This document shows positions 1 through 7,368 of a stretch of DNA of 17,799 nucleotides, in pieces. The DNA comes from Pseudohongiella sp. (GTDB taxonomy: Bacteria > Pseudomonadota > Gammaproteobacteria > Pseudomonadales > Pseudohongiellaceae). The translations under genes and the position numbers were made by a program. The notes below the pieces were generated by a model. It ran no database searches, was not told where the DNA came from, and saw only the letters and a program-made list of their open reading frames with translations. Positions within the stretch are counted from its first letter, which is position 1. Every line of letters begins with the position of its first letter. The stretch is taken from contig JAUSPW010000409.1 of assembly GCA_030652635.1 (NCBI GenBank), positions 1-17,799 on the forward strand, read 5' to 3'.

Positions 1-228
1 AAAGCGCGCGTTGATGCGCTGATGCAGACCTACTCACACACGCGCGCGTTCACTGAACATGAACTGCATGCCTGGCCTTTTATGCTGCAGTTAGCTGCCC
101 TGCGCTTCTGGCTGTCCCGCCAGCAATACGCGCTACAGCATCACAACCAGCCTGACGTACTGATCAAAGACCCAGACTACTTCCGCCAGCTGCTTAACAT
201 GCATCATCTGCATTCGATTCAACAATGA
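1..228 (+). CDS. thrB: Homoserine kinase, type II (ThrB), C-terminal fragment
   Basis: The 5' end lies outside the window; the reading frame is open from base 1 and ends at TGA 226-228, giving the last 75 residues. The segment WPFMLQLAALRFWLSR followed by DVLIKDPDYFRQLL matches the C-terminus of pseudomonad-type homoserine kinases of the aminoglycoside-phosphotransferase fold (typically WP..LR.A.lRFWLSRL...H.DP..F...L, about 315 residues in full). By family, the enzyme phosphorylates L-homoserine with ATP in cytoplasmic threonine synthesis. The catalytic loop is upstream of the window, so activity cannot be judged. The stop codon overlaps the next start codon in ATGA, so the two genes are probably co-transcribed and translationally coupled. 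The family call rests on the tail motif only. Confidence 0.8.
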   Translation, partial: KARVDALMQTYSHTRAFTEHELHAWPFMLQLAALRFWLSRQQYALQHHNQPDVLIKDPDYFRQLLNMHHLHSIQQ

Positions 229-1022
229 TCAAACTGAGCGCCAAAGTTGCTGTTTCCTCTGCCAGCGTCTGCATCCTGATGCTGCTCAGCCAGTTGCCTG
301 TGCTTGCCCAGGCTACGTTTGAAATAAAACTGCCCACCATGATTTCCCTGCCTGGCGGCTGCACAGAAGTCGGCACAATGTTGATGGATAACCGCGGTAA
401 TGCGCCTCGTGAGGTTTGTCTGGATGCATTTTCCATTTCTTCCCATGAAGTCAGCATCGGCGAGTTCAAGGCGTTTTTACGCAGCACCGGTTTGCCCGCG
501 CCCAGCCCTGCTCTAGAGATTCTTGCTCATGAGTTGCCCGTGACCAATATCACGTGGTTCGATGCCATGGCTTACACCAAGTGGTTAAGTGAGCACACCG
601 GTGACAACTACACACTGCCCTCGGAAGAACAATGGGAGTTTGCGGCGCAGGCGGGGCAAGGCCCTGGCACTCAGTTCAGCTGGGGTAACCTGCCTGGCAG
701 CAATCAAGCCAACTGTCGCGACTGCGGTAGTCGCTGGAGCGACATCAGTGTTGCGCCAGTGGGCAGTTTTCCCGCCAATGCCTACGGCTTGTTTGATATG
801 CATGGCAATGCTGCAGAATGGACTACTGGTTGTTATCACGAGCAGGATGAACGAGTCGAACGCAGGGTTAACGGCCATCGCCTGAGTACCTGCCGCAATG
901 CCACCATCCGGGGCGGATCGTTCCGCAATACTGCCAATCGCATCCGCGTCTGGCAACGCGCGGGGCATGACAGCACGCGCGGGTCCAACGAAATCGGCTT
1001 TCGTGTGGTTCGCCTGCCGTAG
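225..1022 (+). CDS. Exported SUMF1/FGE-fold protein, probably non-catalytic
   Basis: This 265-residue protein has an N-terminal signal peptide (hydrophobic residues about 8-28, likely cleavage after LPVLA). The SUMF1 (formylglycine-generating enzyme, C-lectin-like) fold follows: a start region near MISLPGGCTEVG, then NITWFDAMAYTKWLS, LPSEEQWEFAAQA, NCRDCGSRW, APVGSFPANAYGLFDMHGN, AEW, and finally RGGSF...GFRVVRLP. True FGE carries two active-site cysteines a few residues after RGGS; here that stretch reads RGGSFRNTANRIRV with no Cys, so formylglycine formation is unlikely. Six cysteines remain in the mature part (46, 65, 164, 167, 203, 223) and may form disulfides in the periplasm. The start is fixed by the ATGA overlap with thrB. 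Related SUMF1-domain proteins are often structural or ligand-binding. A second, different SUMF1 gene lies at the other end of the window; a link between them is unproven. Confidence 0.85.
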   Translation: MIKLSAKVAVSSASVCILMLLSQLPVLAQATFEIKLPTMISLPGGCTEVGTMLMDNRGNAPREVCLDAFSISSHEVSIGEFKAFLRSTGLPAPSPALEILAHELPVTNITWFDAMAYTKWLSEHTGDNYTLPSEEQWEFAAQAGQGPGTQFSWGNLPGSNQANCRDCGSRWSDISVAPVGSFPANAYGLFDMHGNAAEWTTGCYHEQDERVERRVNGHRLSTCRNATIRGGSFRNTANRIRVWQRAGHDSTRGSNEIGFRVVRLP

Positions 1023-1085
1023 CACATCACACCAATCAGCCCACTGTTTGTCTCGCTGTCCCCGCTGCTCTCCCACCCTGATAAA

Positions 1086-1145
1086 CAAATTTTTTTAAAA
1101 ATTTTGTTGACTTGCTTTGCTGGCTCACTGTATATACTGTGTATA
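1086..1145 (+). promoter_or_regulatory. Promoter of the GntR-ABC operon with UP-like element
   Basis: A -35 box TTGACT (1107-1112; 5 of 6 to consensus) is followed after 18 bases by TATATA (1131-1136) as -10. An alternative -10, TATACT at 1133-1138, fits the consensus better but leaves a 20-base spacer. A run made only of A and T apart from isolated C/G bases (1086-1105) lies directly upstream of -35, where UP elements sit. Either -10 puts the transcription start near 1142-1145, on top of the probable start codon of the regulator. Identified by eye; not proven. Confidence 0.55.
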
Positions 1146-1157
1146 TGCATATACACA
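1138..1157. promoter_or_regulatory. Perfect 20-bp palindromic operator, probable GntR site
   Basis: TGTGTATATGCATATACACA reads identically on both strands. It begins at the end of the -10 region and covers the predicted transcription start and the ATG at 1145. A similar half-site (TGTATATAC, 1129-1137) lies 11 bp upstream of TGTATATGC (1140-1148), one helical turn away, which would allow cooperative binding. Small GntR regulators of the YtrA group commonly repress their own operon from such palindromes at the promoter, so autorepression is inferred. Binding by this protein is not shown. Confidence 0.7.
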
Positions 1158-1555
1158 CTTATATCAATTTGTCCCAGACCGACCACAGACCCATGTATCT
1201 GCAGATCATGGATCAGATCCGGCATCGTGTTGCCTTGGGCGACTGGGCCGCAGGACAAGAGATTCCGTCAATCCGGGCCATGGCTGCTGCCCTCAGCATC
1301 AGCGTCATCACGGTCAAACGCGCTTATCTCGAACTGGAACATGAAGGCGTCATTGTTACGCGTCAGGGCAAGGGATCTTTTATTGCCGACAACCCCGACA
1401 TGGGGTCTGCGCTCAGACACAAAGAACTGGATCAGCATCTCGAGGCGGCGATTGATGCCGCGCAGTTGATAGGACTGCCTGAACAGGAACTGCAAACCCG
1501 TCTGCGCGAATTGCTCAGGCAACGCCAAGAACAACGCAAGGAGTCGTCCAAATGA
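1145..1555 (+). CDS. GntR-family transcriptional regulator, YtrA subfamily
   Basis: The protein has 136 residues if started at ATG 1145; GTG 1139 and TTG 1112 are in-frame alternatives. Residues about 13-80 form a GntR winged helix: PMYLQIMDQIRHRVALGDW, then IPSIRAMAAALSISVITVKRAYLELEHEG and the wing VTRQGKGSFIA. Only about 55 residues of helical tail follow (DQHLEAAIDAAQLIGL...), the short C-terminal dimerisation helices typical of the YtrA group rather than the large effector domains of FadR, HutC or MocR types. No Shine-Dalgarno precedes ATG 1145, and the predicted transcription start falls at or just before it, so the mRNA may be leaderless. The stop overlaps the ABC ATPase start (ATGA). 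By analogy it represses the transporter operon until an envelope-acting or other stress signal is sensed; the ligand is unknown. Confidence 0.88.
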   Translation: MHIHTYINLSQTDHRPMYLQIMDQIRHRVALGDWAAGQEIPSIRAMAAALSISVITVKRAYLELEHEGVIVTRQGKGSFIADNPDMGSALRHKELDQHLEAAIDAAQLIGLPEQELQTRLRELLRQRQEQRKESSK

Positions 1556-2460
1556 CGCAGTTGGCTCTAAACCTCAAGGATGTCAGCAAACGCTTTACCT
1601 GGTTCCAGCTGAACCATATGTCCTTTTATCTGGAAGAGGGTCAGATCATGGGGCTGGTTGGACCCAACGGTGCCGGCAAGAGCACGTGCATCCGTTTACT
1701 GATGGGGCTGCTGCAACCCGATGAGGGCGAGATCAATGTGCTCGGCTATAACATGCGAACACAGCCTGTGCTGGCCAAACAGCAAATGGCTTATGTCGCA
1801 GATGGCCTAGGTTTGTATGACAAAGCGAGTATTGATTGGCACATCAATTTTGTGCGCACCTTGGTGCCGGCGTGGGACGATGTTTACGCACGCCATCTGT
1901 TGAAACACTTCCATTTGCAACCCAGCCAGACGATAAAAAATCTGTCGACCGGCGAGCGCACCAAGGTACTGCTGCTGTTGGCATTAGCACGTCGTCCGCG
2001 TTTACTGGTGCTGGACGAACCTACCACCGGCCTTGACCCTGTTGCGCGCCATGAAGTCATGAGTGAACTCAGCGACGTGTTGCTGGATGATCATCGCTCG
2101 GTGCTGTTTTCCTCACACAACACTCGCGACGTTGAACAAATTTCTGATCAGATCACCTTTATTGATCGTGGCGAACTGGTGGACAGTCGCGACAAAGAAT
2201 CCTTTATTGAACGCTGGCGTCGTATTCAACTGGATGTTCCTGAACACACTGATCTCCCAAGATGCGATGGTGTGGTTGGTATTGTACGCAAAGGCAAAAT
2301 CGCCACCATTACCACGGATGCCTGGTCCCCCGAGATTGCCTCGTTCTACCAAAGCACCGGCGCCAGCATTCATGAAATTCAACGCATGAATCTGGAAGAA
2401 ATATTCATCGCCTCCGTTTTTAACAAGCGTGAACAAGCCGGAAATAAGGAGCTAGCATGA
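1552..2460 (+). CDS. ABC transporter ATP-binding protein (YtrB-like)
   Basis: This 302-residue protein is a cytoplasmic ABC ATPase that would power the neighbouring membrane subunit. Visible motifs are Walker A GPNGAGKST (37-45), signature LSTGE (131-135), Walker B LLVLDEP (151-157) followed by TTGLDP, and the switch His in SSHN (189). The usual Q-loop Gln is not obvious; the region reads MAYVADGLGLYD. The last 90 residues form an accessory domain typical of ABC-2 exporters of the CcmA/YtrB type. The start overlaps the regulator stop (ATGA), and the stop overlaps the permease start in the same way. GntR-ABC-permease order is a recurring arrangement for inducible exporters linked to antimicrobial or envelope stress. 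The substrate cannot be read from the sequence. Confidence 0.92.
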   Translation: MTQLALNLKDVSKRFTWFQLNHMSFYLEEGQIMGLVGPNGAGKSTCIRLLMGLLQPDEGEINVLGYNMRTQPVLAKQQMAYVADGLGLYDKASIDWHINFVRTLVPAWDDVYARHLLKHFHLQPSQTIKNLSTGERTKVLLLLALARRPRLLVLDEPTTGLDPVARHEVMSELSDVLLDDHRSVLFSSHNTRDVEQISDQITFIDRGELVDSRDKESFIERWRRIQLDVPEHTDLPRCDGVVGIVRKGKIATITTDAWSPEIASFYQSTGASIHEIQRMNLEEIFIASVFNKREQAGNKELA

Positions 2461-3128
2461 TGAACGCCCAAGTAAAATATCTGATACTGAAAGACCTGGA
2501 TCTCAATCGGAAATTCTTCCCCGCGGTGTTTGCTGCCGGGCTAATGTCCATGTTGATTGCGTCACTCAGCGAGTTTGCATTTTTTGTAGGCAGCCTGTTG
2601 TTTATCACCACGCTGGTTGCCTTTGGCATCATGATTGCCATGTACAGCGTCGCTCAGGAACGCGAGAAAAAAATTCATCTGTTTGTGCTGAGCCTACCAA
2701 TTACATCGACGCAGTATACGCTGGCAAAAGTGATTTCATCGGTGTTGTGTTTTGCTGTGCCATGGGCGCTTTTGTTTGTTCTGCTGCTTGCTGCCATTCT
2801 GGGTCTGGATTCAGTCAGGGATGGGTATCTGCCTTACGTCACGCTGGTGATGCTGTATTTTTTGTGTAACTTCTGCATGTTTCTGGCAGTCATCACTGTC
2901 AACTCCTCTGAAAAAATAATGGTTTCTGCCATTCTGGTAACCAACGTCTGTATCACCATAGCGCTGCAGGCACTTTCGCGAATCCCGTCTGTCGCACAAA
3001 CCCTGCAGACTGAACAGATCGTGTGGTCACCTACGGTACTACTGCTTGTGTTTGGCGAAATGTTGTTCTGCTTTTTCTGTCTGGCCGTTGCTGTTTACAT
3101 ACAAAAACAAAAAACAGACCTCGTCTGA
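2457..3128 (+). CDS. ABC-2 type transporter membrane subunit
   Basis: This 223-residue protein is very hydrophobic, with about six predicted TM segments (near 21-38, 43-65, 92-115, 124-147, 153-172 and 191-215). The layout is that of ABC-2 permeases: an N-terminal amphipathic stretch (KYLILKDLDLNRKFF), a cytoplasmic loop after TM2 with AQEREKKIHLFVLSLPITSTQYTLAK, and a short charged tail. The loop wording (S.LSLPI....Y..AK) is typical of the ABC-2 family. It overlaps the ATPase gene in ATGA and would form a homodimer or pair with two copies of the ATPase. Only one permease gene is present, so a homodimeric exporter is the simplest model. The transported substance is unknown. Confidence 0.85.
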   Translation: MMNAQVKYLILKDLDLNRKFFPAVFAAGLMSMLIASLSEFAFFVGSLLFITTLVAFGIMIAMYSVAQEREKKIHLFVLSLPITSTQYTLAKVISSVLCFAVPWALLFVLLLAAILGLDSVRDGYLPYVTLVMLYFLCNFCMFLAVITVNSSEKIMVSAILVTNVCITIALQALSRIPSVAQTLQTEQIVWSPTVLLLVFGEMLFCFFCLAVAVYIQKQKTDLV

Positions 3129-3139
3129 AGGAAACCATC

Positions 3140-4324
3140 ATGATCCATGAAAACCGCCTGCACGCGCTCGATGCAGTGCGCGCCGCTGCGCTGCTGTTAG
3201 GTATTGTCCTGCACGCCACCATGTCATTTTTTCTGCCCATCCCGGCGATGGACGTGTCACAAAGCACCACGCTGGCCGTGTTGTTTTATGTGATTCACAT
3301 GTTTCGCATGAGTTTGTTTTTTCTGATTGCCGGATTTTTTGCTCACATGGTTTTCCACCGACGGGGGGCGCGAGCATTTATGCGTGATCGTTTTAAACGC
3401 ATAACACTACCGATGCTGATTGGCTGGGTCATTGTGTCACCCTTGCTGGGTGTGATTGTGATCTGGGGTTTGATTCGCACCTTTGGTGCGGACGCTGGCG
3501 CCGGGACAGAAGCACCGGACATGGGGCTGCCACTGACTCATCTTTGGTTCCTGTATTACCTGTGTATTTTTTATGTGGGTTTCCTGACCCTGCGCTTCTT
3601 GCTGGTTGATGTTCTGGACAAATCCGGCGTGCTCAAACGGGCCGCCGATAAGCTTGTCAGCTTGCTGCTATCCAGTGTATTTGGCCCGCTTGTATTAGGG
3701 TTGCCATTGGCGTTGGTTCTGTACAACAGTCCGCTGTGGCACGGCTGGTTCGGCCTGCCCACACCGGACTATGGATTGATGCCTCAGCTGCCTGCCATTG
3801 CCGGTTATGGATTGGCATTTATGCTGGGCTGGTTGTTGCACAGGCAAATCGAGCTGTTGAGCAGCATTAGTTCGCGCGGAGTATTTTACCTGGCCGTCGC
3901 CCTTATCTTGACGGTGTTGTGTTTGAGTCTGGTTGGCCAGGTACCGTCAATGGAGCTGCCATTTGCCGATGCAGCAAGCTGGCAGAAACCGGTATATGTG
4001 CTGAGTTACACCATGGCTATCTGGTTCTGGGTGTTGGGCATCATCGGCACCGCCATACGATTCTTGTCCGCCCCGAGTGCGGTCTGGCGATATCTGGCGG
4101 ACGCATCTTACTGGATGTATTTGGCTCACCTGCCTTTGGTGTTTTTCTTGCAGGTGGTGGTCGCGCAGTGGCCTTTGCATTGGGTTATCAAGTTCCCAAT
4201 GATTCTGCTGGTGGCCACCTCACTGTTGTTGCTCAGTTATCACACGCTGGTGCGCCCAACCCGACTGGGCCGCTGGTTGAATGGTAAGTCAGTGCCGCGC
4301 CAAACATGGGTATCTCAGCCTTGA
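3140..4324 (+). CDS. Acyltransferase 3 family membrane protein (OpgC-like)
   Basis: This 394-residue, about ten-TM integral membrane protein belongs to the acyltransferase-3 family, which moves acyl or succinyl groups onto sugars, glucans or other envelope molecules. The N-terminus RLHALDAVRAAALLLGIVLH carries the conserved Arg and His of the family. RMSLFFLIAGFF, RFKRITLPMLIGW and THLWFLYYL are also typical, as is the late motif YWMYLAHLPLV. The start is ATG 3140, chosen because GAAGGAAA lies 7 bases upstream and the family begins here; the frame stays open further upstream but only inside the permease gene. It follows the permease after 11 bases, so it is probably part of the same GntR-controlled operon, linking that operon to envelope modification. 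It converges with the beta-lactamase-fold gene, only 9 bases apart. Confidence 0.85.
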   Translation: MIHENRLHALDAVRAAALLLGIVLHATMSFFLPIPAMDVSQSTTLAVLFYVIHMFRMSLFFLIAGFFAHMVFHRRGARAFMRDRFKRITLPMLIGWVIVSPLLGVIVIWGLIRTFGADAGAGTEAPDMGLPLTHLWFLYYLCIFYVGFLTLRFLLVDVLDKSGVLKRAADKLVSLLLSSVFGPLVLGLPLALVLYNSPLWHGWFGLPTPDYGLMPQLPAIAGYGLAFMLGWLLHRQIELLSSISSRGVFYLAVALILTVLCLSLVGQVPSMELPFADAASWQKPVYVLSYTMAIWFWVLGIIGTAIRFLSAPSAVWRYLADASYWMYLAHLPLVFFLQVVVAQWPLHWVIKFPMILLVATSLLLLSYHTLVRPTRLGRWLNGKSVPRQTWVSQP

Positions 4325-4333
4325 ACCCTCGGC

Positions 4334-5827
4334 TTATTGCGCTACCGCATTCATCACAGCCTCGGTCAGCACCCAGATCGGCCGAGGCCCGCGGGTGGTT
4401 ACGCCCATACGCAAGACTATGAGCTCTTGATCCGGCAACATCACGATGTTCTGGCCTTCAAAACCTGATAGATAAAACATGTTTGCCGGGAACTGTGGCA
4501 TGGGTCGATCATCCGGATTGACTGGCGAGCCTGCGTTCAGCCAGATCTGCGCCCCATAGTTACCCTGCGAGGTAGACTCCGCCGGCGTCAGGCTGTACGC
4601 AACCCAACCTTCCGGCAACACTTGCTCGCCGTTCCACACACCGTTCTGAAGGTACAACAAACCGATTTTTGCCCAGTCTCGTGGGGTGGCATACATGTAA
4701 GAGGACCCCACGAAGGTGCCACTTGCATCCGTCTCCATAACAGCGGAATTCATGCCCAGTTTGCTGAACAGGCGCTCTTGTGGAAAGTTGAAATAGGACT
4801 GGTGGTTGGTGAACAGTTTGCGGTTGATGCGTGAGATGATGTTAGAGGTGCCGCTTGAGTAATAGAACGCAGTGCCTGGTTGCTGCGCCAGCGGTTTATT
4901 CAAGGTATAGGCCGCTGTATCGCCAGTGGTGTACAGCATCAGAATCACATCAGACATGGAACCTGCGGTGTACACCTCGGAGTATTCCAGGCCACTGGAC
5001 ATCTGCAGCAAATGCGTCAAGGTGATAAATCTGCGCTGATCACCCAGCGCCTGCCACTCGGGAATACCCGCGGGCGAGTCGACGTGCACCAGGCCATCAC
5101 CTGCCAACATGCCGGTCAGCGCGGCTGTGACCGTTTTGGTCATCGACCAGCCCAGTTGTGGCATATCCGCGTTAAAGGGTTCGGCATATTTTTCCGCAAT
5201 AATCTGGCCCTTATGAATCACCAGCACTGCACGCGTATCGATGTTCTGCCCGGGCTCCATATCGTCAAACGCTTGATCAACGGCGGCAGTGATCGCAGCC
5301 AGATCCACACCTTCAACTTGTGCTGGTATTTCGACCTGATTGCCAAGTGGCCACGGAGCCGCCGCCACATCGGGCTTTTGCGGATACAGCGCCGGGTTAA
5401 ATTGTGCGCGCAGAATCTCAGGCGAGGTCTCTTTGAGCAAAGTACAACCCAAATGCGGCCTGAACAGCGCCTGAGCCGTCAGCCCATTTGCCGACACGCT
5501 GACGATATCGTCATTAAATTCAAAACTCATATTGGCAAACGTTGCACCGGCCAATTCTGAGCTCATGACCTGTGCCTGTGTACGACCGCTGACCAACACA
5601 GAGGAACACATGCGCTTCACAGCGCTCCCAAGTGCAATTTCAGATTCCAGCAAGGCCTGAGCTGCCAGCGCAGGATCAGCAATGCTTTGACTCACATCCA
5701 GAGCAGCAACTGCGGAACCTGCCGCCGGGGCGTCAACTGCTGCGGTGTTTACGGCAGGCTCCGAGCACGCACCCAAGGATGCAAGCGCCGTGGCCAGTAT
5801 CAGTTGCGCAAGTGTACTTTTTCTCAT
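4334..5827 (-). CDS. Lipoprotein serine hydrolase, beta-lactamase/esterase (PF00144) fold
   Basis: The 497-residue product has a lipoprotein signal (SLGA-C, Cys21), about 170 residues of unassigned linker or N-terminal domain with two Cys-bearing regions (Cys74, Cys128), and then a class C beta-lactamase-like domain. The nucleophile motif is SMTK (228-231) in GWSMTKTVTAAL. The second motif is Y323-S-S325 in YYSSGTSN, with Ser replacing the Asn of true AmpC. ITLTHLLQMSSGLEY is the usual family helix. The late region has SGFEGQ where AmpC has KTG, as in esterases, 6-aminohexanoate-oligomer hydrolases and D-aminopeptidases of this fold. It is therefore a periplasmic, membrane-anchored serine hydrolase of unknown substrate rather than a likely drug-resistance beta-lactamase. 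AGGGA lies about 7 bases before the ATG. It is downstream of the PPK2 gene, 68 bases apart. Confidence 0.88.
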   Translation of the reverse strand: MRKSTLAQLILATALASLGACSEPAVNTAAVDAPAAGSAVAALDVSQSIADPALAAQALLESEIALGSAVKRMCSSVLVSGRTQAQVMSSELAGATFANMSFEFNDDIVSVSANGLTAQALFRPHLGCTLLKETSPEILRAQFNPALYPQKPDVAAAPWPLGNQVEIPAQVEGVDLAAITAAVDQAFDDMEPGQNIDTRAVLVIHKGQIIAEKYAEPFNADMPQLGWSMTKTVTAALTGMLAGDGLVHVDSPAGIPEWQALGDQRRFITLTHLLQMSSGLEYSEVYTAGSMSDVILMLYTTGDTAAYTLNKPLAQQPGTAFYYSSGTSNIISRINRKLFTNHQSYFNFPQERLFSKLGMNSAVMETDASGTFVGSSYMYATPRDWAKIGLLYLQNGVWNGEQVLPEGWVAYSLTPAESTSQGNYGAQIWLNAGSPVNPDDRPMPQFPANMFYLSGFEGQNIVMLPDQELIVLRMGVTTRGPRPIWVLTEAVMNAVAQ

Positions 5828-5895
5828 ATCAGTTCCCTGGCAATTTCATAAAATTGCGTTTTGAACGATTCATGATTCATCCTCAGACCTATTTT

Positions 5896-6648
5896 TTATT
5901 GTTTTTTTGTGATCTTTTTACTCAAACTGCTATATCGCTTCACGATGCATTTTCCCGGCAACAACACCGAGTCATCCTTTTCAGAATAGTCCAATCGCGA
6001 TAGCAAATCGCTGATCATATGCAGGCGGGCGTCTCGTTTATTATCCGCATCCACCACCGTCCAAGGCGAGATGTCATTGTGTGTGCGCGCCAGCATGATG
6101 TCACGCGCTGCACTGTACTCATCCCAAAAATGCAGCGCCTGATCGTCAATCGGACTTATTTTCCATTGTTTTAACGGATCCTGTTTGCGTGCTTCCAAGC
6201 GGCTGGCTTGTTCGTCACGGCTGATATCAAGATAGTACTTGAACAGGCTGATGCCCGACCGGATCAACATGTGCTCAAACTCGACCACCGAACTAAAAAA
6301 CTCTTCGTACTCTGCATCAGTGCAAAACCCCATGACACGCTCAACACCGGCCCGGTTGTACCAGCTGCGGTTAAACAGTACGAGCTCACTGGCGCTGGGC
6401 AGATGGGTGACAAAGCGCTGGAAGTACCAGGAGGATCTTTCTTTGTCGGAGGGTTTTCCGAGCGCAACAATGCGTGTTTCGCGAGGGCTCAAATGCTCTG
6501 CAATGCGTTTGATCAAACCATCTTTACCCGCCGCATCGCGGCCTTCAATAATCACCAGAATTTTGTTATCACACTGAATGAAGTGACGCTGCAATTTGAC
6601 CAGCTCAATCTGCAGTAGTAACAATTGTTTTTTATAACCCAACAGCAT
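5896..6648 (-). CDS. ppk2: Polyphosphate kinase 2 (PPK2), class I type
   Basis: The 250-residue protein is the length of a one-domain PPK2, which transfers phosphate between inorganic polyphosphate and nucleoside diphosphates in the cytoplasm. It shows ELVKLQRHF, Walker A EGRDAAGKDG (35-44), SSWYFQRFVTHLP, RSWYNRAGVERVMGFCT, SGISLFKYYLDISRDEQ, DPLKQWKISPID and HNDISPWTVVDADNKR. All are hallmarks of PPK2. One notable point is that the Walker-B-like segment reads LFNRSWY (Asn93), where many PPK2 have FDRSWY; the codon is AAC. This may be a lineage variant rather than a loss of activity. The C-terminal 25 residues are Lys/Ser rich. AGGGAAG stands 6 bases before the ATG. It is divergent from the cytochrome gene, with a 222-base shared intergenic region. 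Confidence 0.93.
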   Translation of the reverse strand: MLLGYKKQLLLLQIELVKLQRHFIQCDNKILVIIEGRDAAGKDGLIKRIAEHLSPRETRIVALGKPSDKERSSWYFQRFVTHLPSASELVLFNRSWYNRAGVERVMGFCTDAEYEEFFSSVVEFEHMLIRSGISLFKYYLDISRDEQASRLEARKQDPLKQWKISPIDDQALHFWDEYSAARDIMLARTHNDISPWTVVDADNKRDARLHMISDLLSRLDYSEKDDSVLLPGKCIVKRYSSLSKKITKKQ

Positions 6649-6705
6649 GTTTAACTTCCCTGATCCGCCTGAATGTCGCGATGGCTTATGATCTTGTGAA
6701 TTTGT

Positions 6706-6714
6706 GTTATATCA
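6706..6714 (-). promoter_or_regulatory. Possible extended -10 promoter element for ppk2
   Basis: On the minus strand the sequence reads TGATATAAC, an extended -10 (TGnTATAAT with one mismatch), about 58 bases before the ppk2 start codon. No good -35 is seen 16-18 bases upstream, which is tolerated by extended -10 promoters. It lies in the 6649-6870 intergenic region between divergent genes, where I found no convincing plus-strand promoter by eye. Confidence 0.3.
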
Positions 6715-6870
6715 AACAAAACCCGTACTTTCATGCAGAAGCGCTTTCGAAAACACGCTTGCCTTGCATTACGATAGCAGCAAGGAGCATGATCCTGAGT
6801 ATAACCCTGCCAAACATTTCCACCCCGGCACAATTGACAAGCAGGCTAGACAGAGAACAGGAGCTTATCA

Positions 6871-7359
6871 ATGAACACTATCTTCGCTTTTTACCGACAA
6901 CCTGCTTTTCGACCTCTGGTGTTGCTAAGTGCCTGTGTCATGCTGATGTCCGGTTGTTACTCCTCAAGCTCTGTTCCGGAGCCTGTGCGTGCGGATGGCC
7001 TTCAGGATCCCGGTCTGCATGCCATCATGACACAGAATATTGAGCGCCATATCGATCGACTGGATTATGCGTTGGCCGGTGCGCGCGACGATGTCAGTAT
7101 CCGGGAAAACACAGCGGGTATCATCCAGTCCACTCAAGGACTGCAATTGTCGGCGGATGTCATTATGACAATGCGCTCGACACTGCCACTGAGCGCCGAT
7201 GCCGCGACGATCTACGTGGAGCGCGCCACCGAACTCAAAGGGTTTGCCAGCGAGCTTGAAGCGCTGGCGCGTGCAGGCCGTCTCAACGAGCTCAGACCCG
7301 TCGTGGCGCAGGTCAACGCTAGCTGCAACAGCTGCCATCAATTGTTTCGCGCACCCTGA
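6871..7359 (+). CDS. Cytochrome c'/c556-like haem lipoprotein
   Basis: This is a 162-residue lipoprotein (signal to LMSG-C, Cys29) with a helical body and a single C-terminal haem-binding motif C152-N-S-C155-H156 followed by QLFR. A lone CxxCH near the C-terminus of an otherwise helical protein, followed by a short tail with FR, is the pattern of the cytochrome c' / c556 four-helix-bundle family. A Met at 53 in the first helix (LHAIMTQNIERH) could be the sixth iron ligand, as in c556, making it an electron carrier rather than a gas binder; this is inference. AGGAG lies about 8 bases upstream of the ATG. It is 9 bases upstream of the SIMPL gene and probably co-transcribed with it. The lipid anchor would hold it on the periplasmic side of a membrane. 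Confidence 0.83.
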   Translation: MNTIFAFYRQPAFRPLVLLSACVMLMSGCYSSSSVPEPVRADGLQDPGLHAIMTQNIERHIDRLDYALAGARDDVSIRENTAGIIQSTQGLQLSADVIMTMRSTLPLSADAATIYVERATELKGFASELEALARAGRLNELRPVVAQVNASCNSCHQLFRAP

Positions 7360-7368
7360 GGTCGTTTT

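Noticed and set aside
225..1022. Calling either SUMF1 gene a formylglycine-generating enzyme
   Set aside because: The catalytic Cys pair after RGGS is absent in both, and no sulfatase gene is present in the window.
1086..1108. AT-rich inverted repeat as terminator after the SUMF1 gene
   Set aside because: The stem would be almost only A-T pairs and unstable, and it lies directly upstream of the -35 box, where an UP element explains it better.
4359..4388. Stem GCCTCGG/CCGAGGC near the convergent 3' ends as terminator
   Set aside because: It lies inside the coding end of the serine hydrolase gene, has a 16-base loop and no T-run.
4880..5560. Long plus-strand open frame of 226 codons
   Set aside because: It is antisense to the serine hydrolase gene, has no ribosome site or recognisable domain, and has the composition of a shadow frame.
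4334..5827. Calling the serine hydrolase an AmpC beta-lactamase
   Set aside because: SxxK is present, but the YxN Asn is Ser and the KTG box is absent; it has a lipobox and a long N-terminal extension, fitting the esterase/peptidase branch.
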